DNA of 7,057 nucleotides from assembly GCA_030594795.1 (NCBI GenBank), contig JAUVEK010000071.1, forward strand, positions 1 to 7,057. Direction: 5' to 3'. The DNA comes from Candidatus Nanohalarchaeota archaeon (GTDB lineage Archaea; EX4484-52; B79-G9). The position numbers were made by a program, and so were the translations under genes. Shown in pieces: positions 5,046-7,057 of this stretch (position 1 is its first letter; every line of letters starts with the position of its first letter). The notes below the pieces were generated by a model, which was not told the DNA's origin, did not search any database, and saw only the letters and a list, made by a program, of their open reading frames with translations.

Positions 5046-6827
5046 TTATGGGCTGCGATACCTCTTTCTCAGCGCACCAATAACTTCATTCACAATCATA
5101 TCCACAATCCCATCGCGCTCCCCAAACACCTCAATCTCACCGGTATCCGAATGATACACAATCCGCCGGATATTGACACCCTCCGACTTATCAAACTCAA
5201 TTCGGCTCTTATCAAATTCATTCTTAACAATATTATATATCTCAACCTGCCGCGCATTAGACATCCCTCCCTTCCTTGCAGAAAGCCGCTCTTTGGCTTC
5301 TTCCGCACCGCACATCACCTGCACAACATAAACATTACTCACACCCCTCCTGCGCGCAATATCATACGCTCTCCTGCGCATCACCTTCTTTGAAAAAGTA
5401 GCATCAAAAACAACGTCTTTCCCGCGCAAAAGACACTCATTCAGCCTCTCAAAACCCGCATCATAAACCCTATCCATCTGCTCTCCTATCATATGCCTGT
5501 ATTCATCAACAATTCCTCTATACCTGTCATCATCCAATACCATCAGTGGATTCAGAACCTCCTGAAAATCAATTTCATCCTTATTATTCGCATCAATCCA
5601 CTGCCTTATCTTCTTTAGAGACACCGGCCTGTCCGGACCAGTCTTACTATAATCAAACACACGCGGGAAAATCTCCCTGCGAATATCATCAGTCCGCACA
5701 ACACATGCACCGGTAGCACCCGCGAGTTCAGAAGAAACAGTAGTTTTACCCGACGCCACATACCCCACAACAAGAAACAGCTTTGCACAATTTTTGAACT
5801 CAGCACACTTCAATGCATACTCTTTGGATATTCCAAAATATTTACGCGCCTTCTTAAGCATTTTCTCCTTCTCATGTCCTCTCCACCCAAGAGCAGCCAT
5901 TGTTGTCACTTCACCTCTCACAAATGCCCTGTACGCAACATAGAAATCAAGAAGCTTTTCAACACCCTCAGAATCATTTGTCTTCTCTACATACGCATTC
6001 CTGATAATGTCTGCAATATCTTTCCGCCCGTAAAAAATAGCATCCATACAAGCGAACGCGAGATCCGAAACCACATCCATATAACTAAACTCATCCTTAA
6101 AGCCAATACAGTCAAAAATCTTAACTTTCCCGTCTTCAACAAACATATTCCCTGAATGCGCATCCCCATGACACTGCCTTATATATCCCAAATCCCTTCT
6201 GGTCTCAAGATACCCCCTCATCATCTCAACAAACTTGCAATAACACCGAAATACCAGTTTATAATCATCCTCACTAATAGAAACACCAGTATAACTCTTC
6301 ACAATTCCAAACGCCTCATCAAAATTACCCTGAATCGCATCAAACCCGATTCTTGAAATCTCATCACTCCTGTTTGCTTTTCTGTGAGCATCAGCAAGAA
6401 GCTCCCCTATCTGCACAGCATACTCGCACCTGAACTCTCCACGCCTATAAAATTCCCTTAGTTCATTCGGCGCCCCAAATCGCCTCATAACAATCACATA
6501 ATCCTTAACCTCTCCACCCCCGCTAAGTTCAGATTCATCAACCGCGCCCTCAACAACCGAATAATTCCCATGCAATAAAACAACACTAACGACCCGCGTA
6601 TTAAGATCCGCTGAATAAACCTTATCAATCTCTGCCGTTTTTACAGCAGACACTTTCCTTTTCTCAAGAGGCCTCATATCCACAAAACCAACATCAATCG
6701 GCTTGAACACTTTAACAGCCTCATGTTTGCCCAAAAACACCCAAGACATATGCGTTTCCACAACCTTATCAACGCCGCCAAGATATTCATCAATCAAAGA
6801 ATCATACACACACTCAAACTTATTCAT
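5046..6827 (-). CDS. Fusion kinase: aminoglycoside-phosphotransferase-like domain plus P-loop kinase domain (COG2187-COG0645 type)
   Basis: This 593-residue cytoplasmic protein has two nucleotide-using domains. Residues of about 25-335 form an APH-like kinase. SWVFLGKHEAVKVFKPIDVG (28-47) holds the ATP-binding lysine K39. HGDAHSGN (220-227) holds the catalytic D222. IFDCIGF (237-243) supplies metal-binding D239. Residues of about 348-590 form a P-loop kinase. GYVASGKT (355-362) is the Walker A. RTDDIRRE (378-385) is the usual SD-x-x-RK-like motif. DVVFDATF (471-478) is the Walker B region. The bacterial/archaeal fusion usually has about 500-520 residues. The excess here falls largely between R383 and about residue 440, a charged insertion. 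The substrate is unknown; despite the domain name, drug resistance is not implied. The start is set by AGGTGA 4 bases before this ATG. An in-frame ATG 16 codons further up would read through the promoter. The sense strand is G-rich, opposite to the neighbouring genes. Confidence 0.92.
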   Translation of the reverse strand: MNKFECVYDSLIDEYLGGVDKVVETHMSWVFLGKHEAVKVFKPIDVGFVDMRPLEKRKVSAVKTAEIDKVYSADLNTRVVSVVLLHGNYSVVEGAVDESELSGGGEVKDYVIVMRRFGAPNELREFYRRGEFRCEYAVQIGELLADAHRKANRSDEISRIGFDAIQGNFDEAFGIVKSYTGVSISEDDYKLVFRCYCKFVEMMRGYLETRRDLGYIRQCHGDAHSGNMFVEDGKVKIFDCIGFKDEFSYMDVVSDLAFACMDAIFYGRKDIADIIRNAYVEKTNDSEGVEKLLDFYVAYRAFVRGEVTTMAALGWRGHEKEKMLKKARKYFGISKEYALKCAEFKNCAKLFLVVGYVASGKTTVSSELAGATGACVVRTDDIRREIFPRVFDYSKTGPDRPVSLKKIRQWIDANNKDEIDFQEVLNPLMVLDDDRYRGIVDEYRHMIGEQMDRVYDAGFERLNECLLRGKDVVFDATFSKKVMRRRAYDIARRRGVSNVYVVQVMCGAEEAKERLSARKGGMSNARQVEIYNIVKNEFDKSRIEFDKSEGVNIRRIVYHSDTGEIEVFGERDGIVDMIVNEVIGALRKRYRSP

Positions 6828-6831
6828 CCAG

Positions 6832-6837
6832 TCACCT
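6832..6837 (-). promoter_or_regulatory. Shine-Dalgarno AGGTGA for the kinase-fusion gene
   Basis: On the minus strand AGGTGA is followed by CTGG and then ATG at 6827. This favours the shorter 593-residue product over the 609-residue reading that begins at 6875. Confidence 0.75.
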
Positions 6838-6838
6838 G

Positions 6839-6870
6839 CTATATGATATATAGATATTAAAAAATAAAAA
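6839..6870. promoter_or_regulatory. Divergent AT-rich promoter region with a 6-bp palindrome
   Basis: The 57-bp gap between the divergent kinase-fusion and phosphoesterase genes is almost wholly A/T here. CTATAT-GAT-ATATAG (6839-6853) is a perfect inverted repeat with 6-bp arms. It lies about 32-46 bp before the + ATG at 6885, suitable as a TATA element for that gene with a very short leader. On the minus strand the T-rich stretch at 6855-6870 could be the TATA region for the kinase, giving a leader just long enough for AGGTGA. Exact boxes cannot be fixed by eye. Confidence 0.5.
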
Positions 6871-6884
6871 CACAAAAAACCTAC

Positions 6885-7057
6885 ATGTCACTTGAACAAT
6901 ACAACAAAAAGCGCAGCTTTCCCACAATAACAGAACCAGAAAGCAGGGCAAAGCCGTCTGAAAGACCAATCTACGTAATACAACAGCACAACGCAACCCG
7001 CCTGCACTGGGACCTGCGCCTCGAAATAGACGGCGCCCTGAAAAGCTGGGCCCTCCC
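6885..7057 (+). CDS. LigD-type DNA 3'-phosphoesterase domain protein, N-terminal part (cut by window end)
   Basis: Fifty-seven complete codons are visible. The start MSLEQYNKKRSFPTITEPE resembles stand-alone archaeal and bacterial 3'-phosphoesterases, which are the N-terminal module of LigD in bacterial non-homologous end joining. The core QQHNATRLHWDLRLE (33-47) carries H35, H41, D43 and R45. These align with the catalytic/metal-binding H42, H48, D50 and R52 of the Pseudomonas LigD phosphoesterase. LKSWAL (52-57) matches the following conserved strand. The known activity is healing of DNA 3' ends by removing 3'-ribonucleotides and 3'-phosphates. Because the window ends here, it cannot be seen whether a ligase or polymerase domain follows. 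No Shine-Dalgarno precedes the ATG, so translation is probably leaderless. The gene is divergent from the kinase-fusion gene. Confidence 0.9.
   Translation, partial: MSLEQYNKKRSFPTITEPESRAKPSERPIYVIQQHNATRLHWDLRLEIDGALKSWAL

Noticed and set aside
4705..5154. 149-residue + frame overlapping the 3' ends of the MFS and kinase genes
   Set aside because: It is out of frame with the clear MFS protein, rich in Pro/Asn/Arg/Ser without a domain, and overlaps the kinase C-terminus antisense.
5046..6827. Reading the kinase fusion as an aminoglycoside resistance gene
   Set aside because: The APH-like fold with a fused P-loop kinase belongs to a broad family of unknown substrate; nothing here indicates antibiotic specificity.
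6828..6875. 16-residue hydrophobic N-terminal extension of the kinase fusion, resembling a signal peptide
   Set aside because: It would be translated from the promoter region, AGGTGA sits correctly before the downstream ATG at 6827, and both kinase domains are cytoplasmic in type.

Overview
The window looks archaeal. Three of the six genes have a short purine-rich Shine-Dalgarno (GGTGA, GTGAT, AGGTGA) a few bases before the ATG. The other three have no Shine-Dalgarno and an AT-rich TATA-like box about 25-35 bp before the ATG, the usual leaderless archaeal arrangement. Two products also point this way: an archaeal-type Cys-containing XRE/COG2522-like regulator and exported proteins held by single membrane anchors. 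I cannot fix the phylum. The gene mix and the stand-alone LigD-type phosphoesterase would suit a DPANN-like or euryarchaeal lineage, but that is inference. The + strand is strongly poor in G and rich in C throughout, including under the one long minus-strand gene, so the bias follows the DNA strand rather than coding direction.

Layout. (1) 1-486 (+): 3' end of an exported protein with an Ig-like/CARDB-like beta domain and a C-terminal membrane anchor. (2) 556-897 (+): small HTH regulator with three cysteines. (3) 1007-2875 (+): large membrane-anchored, Cys-rich protein with two GILT/DsbA-like thioredoxin-fold domains around a third thioredoxin-like domain. Its promoter is bracketed by a perfect 10-bp inverted repeat, and its end carries a compact hairpin followed by a T-rich tract. 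(4) 2959-3618 (+): endonuclease III with an intact active site and Fe-S motif. (5) 3619-3859: an A/C-rich, G-poor non-coding spacer with a TATA-like box at its end. (6) 3860-5008 (+): MFS transporter. (7) 5046-6827 (-): fusion of an aminoglycoside-phosphotransferase-like kinase and a P-loop kinase, convergent with the transporter. (8) 6885-7057 (+, cut by the window edge): start of a LigD-type 3'-phosphoesterase, divergent from the kinase.

How the genes work together. Nearly every gene appears to have its own promoter, so this is mostly a row of single-gene units rather than an operon. Two loose themes are visible. One is extracytoplasmic thiol/disulfide chemistry, with a Cys-containing regulator directly upstream of a multi-thioredoxin-domain protein. 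The other is DNA repair, with Nth and the phosphoesterase about 3.3 kb apart. I see no CRISPR array, tRNA, rRNA, transposon or attachment site. I found no convincing new multi-gene system. The most unusual element is the 622-residue triple thioredoxin-fold protein and its promoter architecture.
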